Assembly: GCA_037388505.1 (NCBI GenBank)
Contig: JARRKC010000004.1
Coordinates: forward strand, 606,662 to 670,661
Direction: 5' to 3'
Length of the DNA stretch: 64,000 nucleotides
Origin: JARRKC01 sp037388505
Lineage (GTDB): Bacteria; Acidobacteriota; UBA6911; RPQK01; JAPXNP01
The position numbers were made by a program, and so were the translations under genes. Positions 37,421-46,436 of this stretch are shown piece by piece. Each line of letters opens with the position of its first letter. Positions within the stretch are counted from its first letter, which is position 1. The notes under the pieces are model-generated. The model did not search any database, was not told the DNA's origin, and saw only the letters and a list, made by a program, of their open reading frames with translations.

Positions 37421-38542
37421 TCACGCCCCGAGGACTTCCTGGTAGAGCTGCTCGTACTGGGGAATGATCGCCTCACGTTCGAAGTGCTCTACCGCCAAGG
37501 CCCGCGCCTGTCTCCTGAACCGGCGCAGCATCTCTTCGTCCGAAAGCAGCAGAGCGGCTTTATCCACCATCGCACCGATCTCGCCGACCGGCAGCAAGAA
37601 TCCGGTCTCTCCGTCACGGACCAGCTCGGGTACGCCGCCGACCCGAGTCGCGATCACCGGAACGCCGCAGGAATGAGCTTCCAGAGCCGCCAGTCCGAAA
37701 CTCTCCTGTTCGCTGGGAAGGACGAACAGGTCGGCGCAAGTCATCAGTTCTTCGAGATAATCCTGCTGCCCGAGAAAATGGACGTGTCCGCTCAGCTTCA
37801 GCTCCTTGACCAACTGCTGGACGAAGAGCCGTTCGGGACCCTCTCCCACCAGGATGAGCTTGGCCGGAATGCGCTCCCGCAGCCTGGCCAGCAGCCGGAC
37901 CGCATCGCCGGGGCGCTTGACCGGCCGGAAGTTGGACGCGTGCATCAGGATCTTTTCTCCCTCGGGAGCAAAGTGACCTCGAAAACAACGCTCCAAACCA
38001 GGTTTGTACCGCTTTGTGTCCACGAAGTTGTAAATCACCCGGATCTCACGGCGAATGTCGAATTCCTCGATGGTGCGCTTTCGAAGATACTCGGATACGG
38101 CAGTCACCCCGTCCGATTCTTCGATGGCGAACTTGATGACCTGGTAGAACGAACTGTCCAGGCCGACCAGTGTGATGTCCGTACCGTGCAGGGTGGTGAT
38201 CGTCTTCAGGGGCTGAGCAGCCAAAATCTTCTTGGCCAGGTAGGCGCTGGCGGCGTGTGGTATCGCATAGTGGGAGTGAATCAGTTCAAGGTGATACTCG
38301 CGCGACACGTCGACCAGTTTGGTCGCGAGCGAAAGGGCATAGGGCGGATATTGGAAGAGCGGATAGGAAGCCACCTCGACCTCGTGGACGTAGATGTTCT
38401 CGTAGAACGAACCCAGTCGGAACGGAGTCGCGTAGCTGACGATGTGGACTTCGTGCCCCTTTTCGGCCAGCCCTATGGCGAGTTCCGACGCTACGACTCC
38501 GCTGCCGCCGTGGGTAGGGTAACAGGCGATTCCGATCTTCAA
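37421..38542 (-). CDS. bshA: N-acetyl-alpha-D-glucosaminyl L-malate synthase BshA
   Basis: First step of bacillithiol synthesis: a GT4-family glycosyltransferase joining UDP-GlcNAc and L-malate; 373 aa. The opening KIGIACYPTHGGSGVVASELAIGLAEKGHEVHIVSY (read in parts) and the LIHSHYAIPHAASAYLA block are specific to BshA. The C-terminal donor site has SEQESFGLAALEAHSCGVPVIATRVGG (in parts) with the E-x7-E motif. The start is TTG 38542, supported by GGAGGA about 5 nt upstream; no ATG is available in frame. It is last in the bacillithiol operon. Confidence 0.94.
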   Translation of the reverse strand: MKIGIACYPTHGGSGVVASELAIGLAEKGHEVHIVSYATPFRLGSFYENIYVHEVEVASYPLFQYPPYALSLATKLVDVSREYHLELIHSHYAIPHAASAYLAKKILAAQPLKTITTLHGTDITLVGLDSSFYQVIKFAIEESDGVTAVSEYLRKRTIEEFDIRREIRVIYNFVDTKRYKPGLERCFRGHFAPEGEKILMHASNFRPVKRPGDAVRLLARLRERIPAKLILVGEGPERLFVQQLVKELKLSGHVHFLGQQDYLEELMTCADLFVLPSEQESFGLAALEAHSCGVPVIATRVGGVPELVRDGETGFLLPVGEIGAMVDKAALLLSDEEMLRRFRRQARALAVEHFEREAIIPQYEQLYQEVLGA

Positions 38543-38648
38543 TCACTTCCTCCAGTCTTCACTCACATCACCATACCGATGAACGTACGCTCAGCGGGGC
38601 TCTGGATCCTCCGGGGCGGCGCGGTCCTCCCTCATTTCTATGTCGAAC

Positions 38649-39419
38649 TCAGAGGAAAGATTCAAGATACTCCGGCCCGAAAAAGGCCACCGGGTCATCC
38701 AGTCTCAGCGGCTCTCGAACCAGGAAAGGCTCACCATATTCGACGCCGATATAGGAGCCGTACTGGCGGGCTCGAGCGATGACCGCTTCCAGGAAGCCGG
38801 GGCGGCTGACGTTCGTTCTGTCCTGCTCGGGCTCCCCGGCGGGCGATTCGAAGAACTGTGATCGATACGCGCGGACCGCCTCGAGCTTCTGCTGGTGCGT
38901 CTGCGAAACATCGACGATGAAACTGGGGCGGAACTCATACCGGGACGCGTAGAAGAGAATGCGATTTGGCCGAAACGCGACCCGGCCGGTCTCGATCTTC
39001 CTCAGACCGGCGAGGAAGCCGGCCTCCTGGACAAGTCGACCACCGTTGGAATGATCGGGATGCCGATCCTTCCAGTAAGGCGCGAGGACGATTCGCGGGC
39101 GGAACTCACGAATGATGCCGATGACGGCCAGCTTCTGGGAAGTCGTTGCGGCGAGACCTCCGTCCGGCAGACCGAGGATCCGCTGCTCGCTCACCTGCAT
39201 GATCCTCGCGGCTTCGGCAAACTCACCAGCCCGCACTGCCGCGTCTCCGCGCGTTCCCAGTTCGCCGGCGGTCAGCGCGACGACTCCGGTTCGATACCCC
39301 TGGCGGGCCAGCTTGATCAGAGTCCCGGCGCAGGTCAATTCAACATCGTCGGGATGGGCCCCGAACGCCAGCACATCGAGTGTCTTCCCCTCCGAGGACT
39401 GCTTCATCCCATCTTCCAC
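38649..39419 (-). CDS. bshB1: N-acetylglucosaminyl-L-malate deacetylase BshB1
   Basis: Zinc deacetylase of the LmbE/PIG-L family, second step of bacillithiol synthesis; 256 aa. Zinc and catalytic residues are in FGAHPDDVELTCAGT (His22, Asp24-Asp25, Glu27) and KDRHPDHSNGG (His120, His123). The middle holds LTAGELGTRGDAAVRAGEFAEAARIM, typical of BshB1 and not of the mycothiol enzyme MshB. It lies 106 bp upstream of bshA and 31 bp downstream of the glycosylphosphotransferase gene, same strand. Confidence 0.93.
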   Translation of the reverse strand: MEDGMKQSSEGKTLDVLAFGAHPDDVELTCAGTLIKLARQGYRTGVVALTAGELGTRGDAAVRAGEFAEAARIMQVSEQRILGLPDGGLAATTSQKLAVIGIIREFRPRIVLAPYWKDRHPDHSNGGRLVQEAGFLAGLRKIETGRVAFRPNRILFYASRYEFRPSFIVDVSQTHQQKLEAVRAYRSQFFESPAGEPEQDRTNVSRPGFLEAVIARARQYGSYIGVEYGEPFLVREPLRLDDPVAFFGPEYLESFL

Positions 39420-39450
39420 GCGCCTGGCTTGCTGTCCGGAGCGCCGACCA

Positions 39451-40890
39451 TCAACGCGCGCCCCGGCCCGTGAACACGGCCGGAATCGTCTTCAGCATGA
39501 TCCGCAGGTCGAGCCAGAACGTCCAGCTGTCAATGTACTGCAGATCCATTTCCATCCACTTCTGAAAGCTGATATCGCTGCGGCCCGAAACCTGCCACAA
39601 GCAGGTAATCCCGGGCTTGACGCTCAAGCGCCGTCGCTGCTTGAGCGAGTAGTGCTCGACTTCGTCGGGAAGGGGCGCCCGCGGTCCCACGACGCTCATT
39701 TCCCCTTTGATCACGTTCCACAGTTGAGGCAGTTCGTCAATGCTGAACTTACGAAGGAAACGCCCGAGCGATGTCACGCGGGGATCATTGCGCATCTTGA
39801 AAACCGGTCCATCCATTTCGTTGAGGTGCCGGATTTCCCAGAGACGGTCTTCCGCCCCGTGGATCATGGTCCGAAACTTCACCAGCCGGAACTGCCGCCC
39901 GTGCAGGCCGCAGCGAACCTGGCGGTAGAAGATCGGCCCCTCGGACGTGAATTTGATCGCCACGCCGATGATCAGAAGAACGGGGGAAAGAAGGACCAGC
40001 CCCACGGCGGATACCAGGAAGTCGACCGCTCGCTTGGCTACGATCTCGAGGCCGTGCTCGGGGACGGTCGAGAACGTGATCAGTGGGAGATTATCGAAAT
40101 ACTCCAGGGAAACGGCCGACGCCGAGCTTGGCAGGAAATCCGCCGCAATCCGGGTCCGGATGCCGATTTCCTCGCACAACCGCATGATGCCCTCATAATC
40201 TTCCAGGTCTTTCTTCGAGGTACCACAAAAGACCAACTCGTCGGCCGGAGCACTCTCCTGAAGAAGGCTGGGAAGATCCTCCACCCGTGCCACGATCTCG
40301 GCATCGTCGATGACCTCGGGATGCCCGTTGGTCCGCACATACCCGACAACGTGATAGCCCCATTTGCGGGCCGACTCCAGGATTTCACCGACACGCATGG
40401 CGCTCTGATCCGTTCCGACGATGAGGATACGGATCTGATTGTGTTCGTTGATGTTGCGGCTCCGAAGTACCAGGTAGAAAACGAGCCTGTCGAGGAGCAG
40501 CAGAAACAAGAGCAGGATGAAGAAGCTGAAGAAGATGGGCCGGCTTACCACCAGCTTGAAAGCGAAGATCGCGAGGCCCATGAGACTTCCCGCCAGGGCC
40601 ACAAAGTAGAGGACGCGTTCGAACTGCCGGCTGAGCGGTCGCTTGAGCAGGGTGTCGTATTGCTGCGTAAGGAGCAGGGCCGCGAGCCAGATCGGCAACG
40701 AAAGCAGCAGGAAAAGGATGTAGTCGTGAAACGGGAGCAGAATCGGATTGAAGTGCCCGCTGAACTCCCCCGGCGCGAGCCTGACCAGAATGGATCGGCC
40801 GTGGTAGGCGAGGAACACGGCGGGCAGAACGCTGATGACATCGACGGTCAGGAGAATCCTCGAGTACAGGCGGTAGTGTCGATCAAACAT
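39451..40890 (-). CDS. Polyprenyl-phosphate glycosylphosphotransferase (exopolysaccharide initiating enzyme)
   Basis: Transfers a sugar-1-phosphate to undecaprenyl phosphate to start exopolysaccharide or O-antigen repeat synthesis; 479 aa. Five or so hydrophobic segments (1-150) are followed by a CoA-binding-3-like domain (RIRILIVGTDQSAMRVGEILE, near 180) and the bacterial sugar transferase domain with KRAVDFLVSAVGLVLLSPVL, KFRTM, DELPQLWNVIKGEMSVVGPRAP and KPGITCLWQVSGR. The sugar is unknown. Its position inside the bacillithiol operon, between bshC and bshB1, is unexpected; no other polysaccharide genes lie next to it. Confidence 0.92.
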   Translation of the reverse strand: MFDRHYRLYSRILLTVDVISVLPAVFLAYHGRSILVRLAPGEFSGHFNPILLPFHDYILFLLLSLPIWLAALLLTQQYDTLLKRPLSRQFERVLYFVALAGSLMGLAIFAFKLVVSRPIFFSFFILLLFLLLLDRLVFYLVLRSRNINEHNQIRILIVGTDQSAMRVGEILESARKWGYHVVGYVRTNGHPEVIDDAEIVARVEDLPSLLQESAPADELVFCGTSKKDLEDYEGIMRLCEEIGIRTRIAADFLPSSASAVSLEYFDNLPLITFSTVPEHGLEIVAKRAVDFLVSAVGLVLLSPVLLIIGVAIKFTSEGPIFYRQVRCGLHGRQFRLVKFRTMIHGAEDRLWEIRHLNEMDGPVFKMRNDPRVTSLGRFLRKFSIDELPQLWNVIKGEMSVVGPRAPLPDEVEHYSLKQRRRLSVKPGITCLWQVSGRSDISFQKWMEMDLQYIDSWTFWLDLRIMLKTIPAVFTGRGAR

Positions 40891-40956
40891 CGGCTTACCT
40901 CGATGAATCCATGGCCGGCGATTCTCCCCCTTTCCGGCCCGGGCCTCCGTTTTTGC

Positions 40957-42594
40957 TTACAAGTATAAAACCTTGTGCTCGACACATCCCGTGTCTATCG
41001 TCGCGACCAGACGGCGAACGAAATCCGGTCCGCCCTCATTCAAGAAGTAATTGAAGTTGATGCACCTTTCCTGAAGCTGCCGGTGCGGAGCAAGGTGCTG
41101 AACCAGATGAGCCAGGTGTCGGTGAACCACCGCGTCGCGCCGCGCTCGATCGGCCACGATCCGATCCTTGACCTTTTGGAGCTGGGACACGATCCTGGAC
41201 TCAGTCTTTCTTGCCATTTCCAGCTCCGGTTTCTCCAGGCCGGAGCTCAACGCTCCGTCATAGATCGAACGCAGGCTTTCCTCGACCGCGTCACGCAGTT
41301 GTTCCAGTTTCTCGAGCGCGGGCTGCCTGCCATTGCCACGCAACAGGAGCTCGGCAAGCTCTTGTTCGCTCGACTGCAGGAACCGAGCGACTGGAATCCC
41401 ATACTTCCCAAGAAGACGCCGGCTCTTGCGGTCCACGATCGTAAATGCAGATCGCGGGCAGACCACCGGCTCGATCCCGAAAAAGGGAGCAATCGCGTTG
41501 ACCTGGGCGTAGTAAGCGATTTCAGCGGGCCCACCGACGGAAGCGACGGTCGGAAACAGAAAGTCCTGGACGATGGGCCGCAGCAGAACGTTGGGCGCCA
41601 GCTGAATGTCGCCGGCGCTCAGGGAATGCAGCAGGGCCTCCGATGAATAGCGGACGCGAGGACGCTCCTTGGCCCGGAATTCATCTCCCCTGTTTTCGAG
41701 TTTGTAGCGAGCTTCCCCATCCAGCCAGAAAAGGAAAGTCTCCGACTCATCCACCATCACCTGCGGTTCGAAGCCCGCCTCTCCCAATCGCTTCCTGCGA
41801 GCCAGCGAGGCCTCGACGAGTTCGCTCCGGCGCGTTACGGCGGTCTCGAACAGTCGTCGCAAGCCCTGCCGATAACCTTCGATCAAGGGGTCGAAGAAGA
41901 TCAACCCCTGCTCGGAGAAGACCCGGGAAATCCAGCGGACGAAGGCCTCACGAAAAGTCCGGTTGGGCGCATAGTCCTGGAGCAGAGAACCTCGAATCCG
42001 CTCTGAGGGAAGGCCGCCCTGGAGCAAATCGGCGACCGGAGCCAACCAGGAGTCCCAATCGGCAATTCGAGTCGTTCCCGCCATCTGTTGGTCACGAGAC
42101 CGCACATCGGGATGACTGACGGAAAACAGATCGCCATCGCCATCGACGAACTGGGTGTTCCTCACTTCATCGAAATCGGAATCGTCGGCAGCCAGCCAGA
42201 ATACCGGAACCGCCGGGATGCCCCAGCTGCGCAGCCGTTCAGCCAGTTCGACGGCTGTCGCAGCCTTGTACGCAGTGTAGCAGGGTCCCCCCAGGAGGCC
42301 TACCTGTTGCCCGGTGACGACCGCCACGGTGGCTGGATCCGCCAGCAGTTCGAGGTGCTCGAGGCTCGATCGGGAGACACCCAAATCGCGGTTGTAAGCA
42401 TCCAGCAGCGAAACGAGCGTGTCCCGCGGGAAATGCTCCCGGCCCAGGACCGTCTGGGCTCGATCTCGCCATTCCCCCGCAGATGCGGGGATCGGACGGT
42501 AGAAGTCCGACACCCTGGAAAAGTCATACAGATAGTCCAGGAAGAGAGGGTTCTGATTCGGCAACTCCCGGTAATCGATACACTCAGCTTTCAT
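40957..42594 (-). CDS. bshC: Bacillithiol biosynthesis cysteine-adding enzyme BshC
   Basis: Last step of bacillithiol synthesis, ligating cysteine to glucosaminyl-malate; 545 aa, the usual length. The N-terminal Rossmann-like core contains VAVVTGQQVGLLGGPCYTAYKA and FWLAADDSDFDEVRNT, both diagnostic. A long helical segment (about 430-510, ESRIVSQLQKVKDRIVADRARRD) forms the coiled-coil arm, and the C-terminus has QERCINFNYFLNEGG. ATG 42594 overlaps the upstream aldolase gene stop as ATGA, so the two are translationally coupled. Confidence 0.95.
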   Translation of the reverse strand: MKAECIDYRELPNQNPLFLDYLYDFSRVSDFYRPIPASAGEWRDRAQTVLGREHFPRDTLVSLLDAYNRDLGVSRSSLEHLELLADPATVAVVTGQQVGLLGGPCYTAYKAATAVELAERLRSWGIPAVPVFWLAADDSDFDEVRNTQFVDGDGDLFSVSHPDVRSRDQQMAGTTRIADWDSWLAPVADLLQGGLPSERIRGSLLQDYAPNRTFREAFVRWISRVFSEQGLIFFDPLIEGYRQGLRRLFETAVTRRSELVEASLARRKRLGEAGFEPQVMVDESETFLFWLDGEARYKLENRGDEFRAKERPRVRYSSEALLHSLSAGDIQLAPNVLLRPIVQDFLFPTVASVGGPAEIAYYAQVNAIAPFFGIEPVVCPRSAFTIVDRKSRRLLGKYGIPVARFLQSSEQELAELLLRGNGRQPALEKLEQLRDAVEESLRSIYDGALSSGLEKPELEMARKTESRIVSQLQKVKDRIVADRARRDAVVHRHLAHLVQHLAPHRQLQERCINFNYFLNEGGPDFVRRLVATIDTGCVEHKVLYL

Positions 42595-43472
42595 CGCCGT
42601 TCGATCTGTTCCATCACTTCCCGCACCCGCTCCCGCTCTGCTACGCTCAGCGGAGCCAGCGGGCGGCGACAGTACAGTCCTTCATACCCCTTCAGTTCCA
42701 TCGCACACTTGATTCCGGCCACCCCGAGGCCCCGGACGACGATCGACGAGAGCAGACCGATCTTCTCCTGTACGTCCCGAAACTCGCCGTCGGGACGATC
42801 TGCCCGATCGGCCTGCTTCGCCAGCATGTCCGGAATGATACAGGCGGCCCCCAGAATCGCAGCCTCGACACCCAACTGCCGAGCGAAGGCAAAGGTTTCG
42901 GCCGAGCCGCTCAGCAGCTGGAATCCCCGGCCCTCAACGGCCCGCAGGACCTCCTGGACGTAAATGAGGTTCCCGGAGCTCTCCTTCATTCCGGCGATCT
43001 TCGGATGGCCCGCCAATTCCTGTACGACCGAAACCGGCAGTACGATTCCGGTCAATTGAGGAATGTTGTACAGATAGACGGGCAGAGGGGTGCGATCGGC
43101 CAAGCCGAGGAAGTAGTCCCGAAGCGCCTCTTCCGTCATGCGAGAACGGTAGTAGGAAGGAACCGTGACCAGCAGGCCGTCCAGACGGAACCTTGCGAGC
43201 TGATCGGCGAGCTCCACCGCTTCCCGAAGGCTGTGGGCGGGAATTCCGGCCAGCAAAAAGCGATCGGAGGGCAGTATCCCCGCCGATTCGCGGACGAGCT
43301 GCACCTTCTCACCATCCGACAGGTGAAGTCCTTCTCCCGTCGTGCCCGCAACCACGAAGCCGCTCAGCCGGCTTTCGAGGTACCGCTCGAGGTTCCGGCA
43401 GAAGGCGCCGAGCTCCAGTTCCCCGTCCACGCCGAAAGGTGTAGCCAGCGGTGCGATCACCCCTCGAAACAT
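42591..43472 (-). CDS. DapA/NanA-superfamily aldolase
   Basis: Class I Schiff-base aldolase of the dihydrodipicolinate synthase family, 293 aa. It carries GTTGEG (43-48), Tyr135 in YLYNIP and the Schiff-base Lys163 in MKESSGN. The residue after YNIP that is Arg138 in true dihydrodipicolinate synthase (YNVPxR) is not Arg here (YNIPQLTG), which points away from DapA and toward hydroxy-oxoglutarate or keto-deoxy-sugar aldolase-type activity. It is the first gene of the bacillithiol operon and coupled to bshC, but no known bacillithiol step needs such an enzyme. Confidence 0.88.
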   Translation of the reverse strand: MFRGVIAPLATPFGVDGELELGAFCRNLERYLESRLSGFVVAGTTGEGLHLSDGEKVQLVRESAGILPSDRFLLAGIPAHSLREAVELADQLARFRLDGLLVTVPSYYRSRMTEEALRDYFLGLADRTPLPVYLYNIPQLTGIVLPVSVVQELAGHPKIAGMKESSGNLIYVQEVLRAVEGRGFQLLSGSAETFAFARQLGVEAAILGAACIIPDMLAKQADRADRPDGEFRDVQEKIGLLSSIVVRGLGVAGIKCAMELKGYEGLYCRRPLAPLSVAERERVREVMEQIERR

Positions 43473-43654
43473 ACTCTCTCCTCCGATGGTGGTTCCCAGT
43501 GGTCCACCGTCCGCCGGTAATCCGCTTTCGGTAACGCTCCACTCGAGAGGCCGGATTGGCGTCGGATACGTCGGTCAGCGCGCGAGTTCGTCTCCTCCGT
43601 GACCGGGCTTCGAAGGCTTTACTCTATCGAATTTGGAGGGAGTCTGCTACCGCA

Positions 43655-43880
43655 GGGATTGAGGACCTGAGGGATTGGGGGATTAAGGGATTAAGGGATT
43701 AAGGGATTAAGGGATTGGGGGATTGGGGGATTGGGGGATTGGAGGATGGTGGGATTGGAGGATGGGGGACTGGATTGGCCATTCCCACAGAATCCATGAA
43801 TCCTCGAATCCTTGAATCCCGTAAATCCCTTCATCCTCTAAATCCCCTAAATCCCCCAATCCCCTGGATCCCTCAATCCA
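43655..43880. repeat. Two-armed GGGATTnnn array
   Basis: The left arm (about 43655-43764) is a run of GGGATTAAG, GGGATTGGG and GGAGGATGG units of 8-10 nt. The right arm (about 43797-43880) has the reverse complement AATCCC/AATCCT units. The arms flank about 30 bp of other sequence, so a very long imperfect hairpin is possible. It occupies most of the 417 bp gap between the aldolase gene and the ComEA-like gene and reaches to within 10 bp of the latter's stop. The rest of the gap (43473-43654) must hold the promoter for the bacillithiol operon, which I could not place. Confidence 0.85.
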
Positions 43881-43889
43881 TTGAGGCTG

Positions 43890-44255
43890 TTACGGTTTCT
43901 CGGGTGACGGCTTCGGTTGCTTGCCAGCGCCCCGCTTCGCCGCATCGGCCTCGGCGGCATCCGGTTGGGACGCGGCACCGACCGTGACCCGGTCCTGGAG
44001 ATTGAGGAACTTCTTCTCTCCGATACCCCGGACCTCCATCAGATCCTCGATCTTTGAGAAAGGCCCGTTCTTCTCGCGGTACTCGACGATCCGCGCCGCG
44101 ATGGCCGGGCCGATTCCCGGCAACTCGTCCAGCTCCTGGACGCTCGCCGCATTGATGTCGATGACCTTGGACGGCTGAGCCAGAGCATCGACCGATGCGC
44201 AGACCATGAGACCGAACATTGCGATCACTGCCAGAAACACACTCTTCTTCAACAT
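43890..44255 (-). CDS. Exported ComEA-like helix-hairpin-helix protein
   Basis: 121 aa from ATG 44255, with AAGGAGG 7-8 nt upstream. A signal peptide (to about residue 27, VDALAQP) precedes a double helix-hairpin-helix domain: DINAASVQELDELPGIGPAIAARIVEYREKNGPF and KIEDLMEVRGIGEKKF (read in parts). That is the ComEA DNA-binding fold used in natural transformation. The tail is Ala/Lys/Pro-rich. It lies 81 bp downstream of a prepilin peptidase gene, which fits a type IV pilus/competence link, but short HhH proteins of other roles exist. Confidence 0.85.
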   Translation of the reverse strand: MLKKSVFLAVIAMFGLMVCASVDALAQPSKVIDINAASVQELDELPGIGPAIAARIVEYREKNGPFSKIEDLMEVRGIGEKKFLNLQDRVTVGAASQPDAAEADAAKRGAGKQPKPSPEKP

Positions 44256-44336
44256 GACTTTCCTCCTTCGGGCGCGACATGCGCCTCTCACCTACCATTA
44301 ACGTTCGAGGAGAAAAATCTACGAAAAAGGGAGCGG

Positions 44337-45155
44337 TCACGAACCCAGGAAGAAGTGGATGTACCAGTCGACAAAGGCCGGTCCGCCGAGCGTGACGATG
44401 ATCGCGGCGAGCCCCAGGAAGGAACCAAAAGGCAGTTCGTAGCGGCGGTTGTGACCGGCCAGCCACATATAGAGTCCGCCCAGAACGGCCCCCAGCAGGG
44501 AGCCCAGCAGGATGGTCAGCCAGCTGAACTGCCAGCCCAAAAAGGCACCGACCATGGCCATCATCTTGACGTCGCCGAACCCCATGCCTTCGATTCTGCG
44601 AAGCTTGAGGTAGGCCCAGGCTACAAGCCAGAGGAACCCACCCCCGAACAGGATGCCCAACGCGGAATTCAGGTAACTGCCAAACACCGGTCCGCCCCAG
44701 GACAGGGAGCCGACTCCATGCAGGAATTGCGCTGACTGGAAGGGAGAAAGCGCGAAGCCGGCCACGGCACCGCTGAGCGTCAAGACGTCGGGAAGGATCC
44801 GTTCGAAGAGATCGATGAACATCAACACGATAAGCAGGCAGAAGAAGACAGCGTCGATAAAGAAGGCCGGCGCAAGACCGAATCGCAGATAGAGCGCCAG
44901 GAAACACAACGCCGTCATCGCTTCGACGGCTGGGTAGACCCAACTGATCGGCTGCCCACACCCCCGGCAGCGCCCGCGCTGCAGGATGTAGCTGAACAGC
45001 GGGACATTCTCCCAGGGACGGATCGATCGGCCGCAGTGAGGGCAGCGCGATCCGGGAGTGACGACCGAGATTCCGCGAGGGATGCGGTAGATGCAGACGT
45101 TCAGAAAGCTGCCAAAAACCAGTCCCGCGATAACCACAAGCACAGCAGCAGGCAT
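44337..45155 (-). CDS. pilD: Prepilin peptidase (type IV leader peptidase)
   Basis: Membrane aspartic protease that cleaves and N-methylates type IV prepilins and pseudopilins; 272 aa. The N-terminal methyltransferase region has FGSFLNVCIYRIPRG and two CxxC pairs (CPHC at 38-41, CRGC at 63-66). Catalytic aspartates are Asp115 (MFIDLFERILPD) and Asp195 (GMGFGDVKMM). About eight hydrophobic segments are present. No pilin or assembly genes are in the window apart from the adjacent ComEA-like gene. Confidence 0.94.
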   Translation of the reverse strand: MPAAVLVVIAGLVFGSFLNVCIYRIPRGISVVTPGSRCPHCGRSIRPWENVPLFSYILQRGRCRGCGQPISWVYPAVEAMTALCFLALYLRFGLAPAFFIDAVFFCLLIVLMFIDLFERILPDVLTLSGAVAGFALSPFQSAQFLHGVGSLSWGGPVFGSYLNSALGILFGGGFLWLVAWAYLKLRRIEGMGFGDVKMMAMVGAFLGWQFSWLTILLGSLLGAVLGGLYMWLAGHNRRYELPFGSFLGLAAIIVTLGGPAFVDWYIHFFLGS

Positions 45156-45267
45156 CCGGCGATTATAGGCGATAGGGCTGGCATCCGGTCGGACTTGGGT
45201 TCCTCCTTCGAAGGGTGATATCGTTTCAGAGAAACCAACCCAACTTCGTCAGACCGGAGGTGCTTGA

Positions 45268-45624
45268 ATGCATAAACACCTTTTCCCGGCCATATGTGTG
45301 GCAATGCTGATCGCGCCGCAGGCCCTCGCCCTGGAGAATCTGAAGTACGAGTGTAAGAGGGGTGACTCGGTGCGCCATATTGAGCTGGTCTATGAGAAAC
45401 CGGCCTCGCAGGTCCCCTGTTCCGTGCTGTACACGAGAGACGCGGACGAACCGGACCAGACGAAGACTCTCTGGAGGGCAGAATACGAGCCGGGTTTCTG
45501 CGAACAGCACATCGAGGCCTTCCTGGAGAAGCTGGAAAGACTCGGCTGGACGTGCCGACAGGTGAAAGTGGAGCCGGAGAAGAACGAAAATCCCAAGGAG
45601 GGTCCATCCGGACCAAGTTCCTAG
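45268..45624 (+). CDS. Small secreted Cys4 protein of unknown function
   Basis: 118 aa with GGAGGT 7 nt upstream of ATG 45268. A signal peptide (cleaved near residue 22, PQALA-LE) gives a mature protein with four Cys at about 29, 51, 78 and 96, compatible with two disulfides. The block ENLKYECKRGD and the pattern YEPGFCEQ resemble uncharacterised periplasmic proteins I have seen in other proteobacteria-like genomes, but I cannot name a family. The next gene, 93 bp downstream on the same strand, is a thioredoxin-like protein, so a redox link is conceivable. Confidence 0.7.
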   Translation: MHKHLFPAICVAMLIAPQALALENLKYECKRGDSVRHIELVYEKPASQVPCSVLYTRDADEPDQTKTLWRAEYEPGFCEQHIEAFLEKLERLGWTCRQVKVEPEKNENPKEGPSGPSS

Positions 45625-45717
45625 GCGATTCTTGCGCCTCTCAGTCCTTCATCGGCGCGTGAGTCCGTCGGAAGACACTGTCGCCCAGCACTGCTCGGAA
45701 CGGTACAATGGGTCTCC

Positions 45718-46260
45718 ATGAAGGGGAGATTCCATCGCCGATTCCTGTTTGGAGCCATGGTCGCGGTTCTGGCCGTTCCGATTTTGGCTCGACCACCCTA
45801 TGCGCATGAATACCTGGTCAAGATAGGAGACCTGGCCCCGGATTTCACGATCCGGCAGGCTGACGGCAAGACCTACCAGCTCTCCGATCTTCGGGGCAGC
45901 GTGGTGATGCTGCAGTTCACGGCCAGCTGGTGCAGCGTCTGCCGCGGCGAAATGCCGTTCATCGAGAAGGAGATCTGGCAGGCGTGGCGCGACAAGGGGC
46001 TGCACGTGATCGGGATCGACCGCGACGAGCCGATCGAGACCGTGAATTCCTTCGCCAAACAGGTCGGCATCTCCTATCCGCTGGCGCTCGATCCGGGAGC
46101 CGACATCTTTGCTCGGTATGCCCAGAAGGATTCCGGCGTCACCCGCAACGTCATCATCGACCGGAATGGAAGGATCATCTTCCTGACCCGACTCTTCGAC
46201 CGGGCGGAGTTCAACAAGATGAAGGCCAGGATCGAGGAGGAGTTGGGAAAGGAGGAATAG
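45718..46260 (+). CDS. TlpA/ResA-like thioredoxin-fold protein, exported
   Basis: 180 aa with an N-terminal signal anchor (residues 8-26). The redoxin domain starts at LAPDFTIRQADG. The active site is CSVC (Cys72-Cys75) in FTASWCSVCRGEMPF, followed by GIDRDEP and a GVTRNVIIDRNG stretch where TlpA proteins normally have a cis-Pro; here the cis-Pro position seems to be Thr. It is probably a periplasmic thiol-disulfide reductase. The gene lies downstream of the secreted Cys4 protein and is convergent with tolC. Confidence 0.86.
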   Translation: MKGRFHRRFLFGAMVAVLAVPILARPPYAHEYLVKIGDLAPDFTIRQADGKTYQLSDLRGSVVMLQFTASWCSVCRGEMPFIEKEIWQAWRDKGLHVIGIDRDEPIETVNSFAKQVGISYPLALDPGADIFARYAQKDSGVTRNVIIDRNGRIIFLTRLFDRAEFNKMKARIEEELGKEE

Positions 46261-46307
46261 CAGCAGGGGGAATCAGGAAAACCTGGATTATGGCACGGCC
46301 TGGGATT

Positions 46308-46405
46308 TATGGAACAGATAGGACCTATGGGACCCTGAGGCGTTTTCAGGCTGTGTTTCAAGTCCCATACGTCTCATAGGTCCCATTGGTCCCGGGCCGT
46401 CCCAT
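46308..46405. repeat. Two-armed TATGGGACC array
   Basis: Left-arm units TATGGAACAGATAGGACC and TATGGGACCC (46309-46335) face right-arm units GTCCCATAC, TAGGTCCCAT, TGGTCCCG and GTCCCAT (46361-46404). Units are 9-10 nt, repeated with drift. The left arm shares the 12-mer TATGGAACAGAT with the array at 56724-56834, so the two are copies of one family. It lies between the convergent thioredoxin-like gene and tolC. Confidence 0.8.
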
Positions 46406-46436
46406 CGACGAGACCGTTCTTTGATTGACAATCCCC

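Noticed and set aside
39112..40968. 618-codon plus-strand open frame
   Set aside because: Antisense to bshB1 and the glycosylphosphotransferase gene, both of which have clear motifs; no protein-like pattern in the antisense product.
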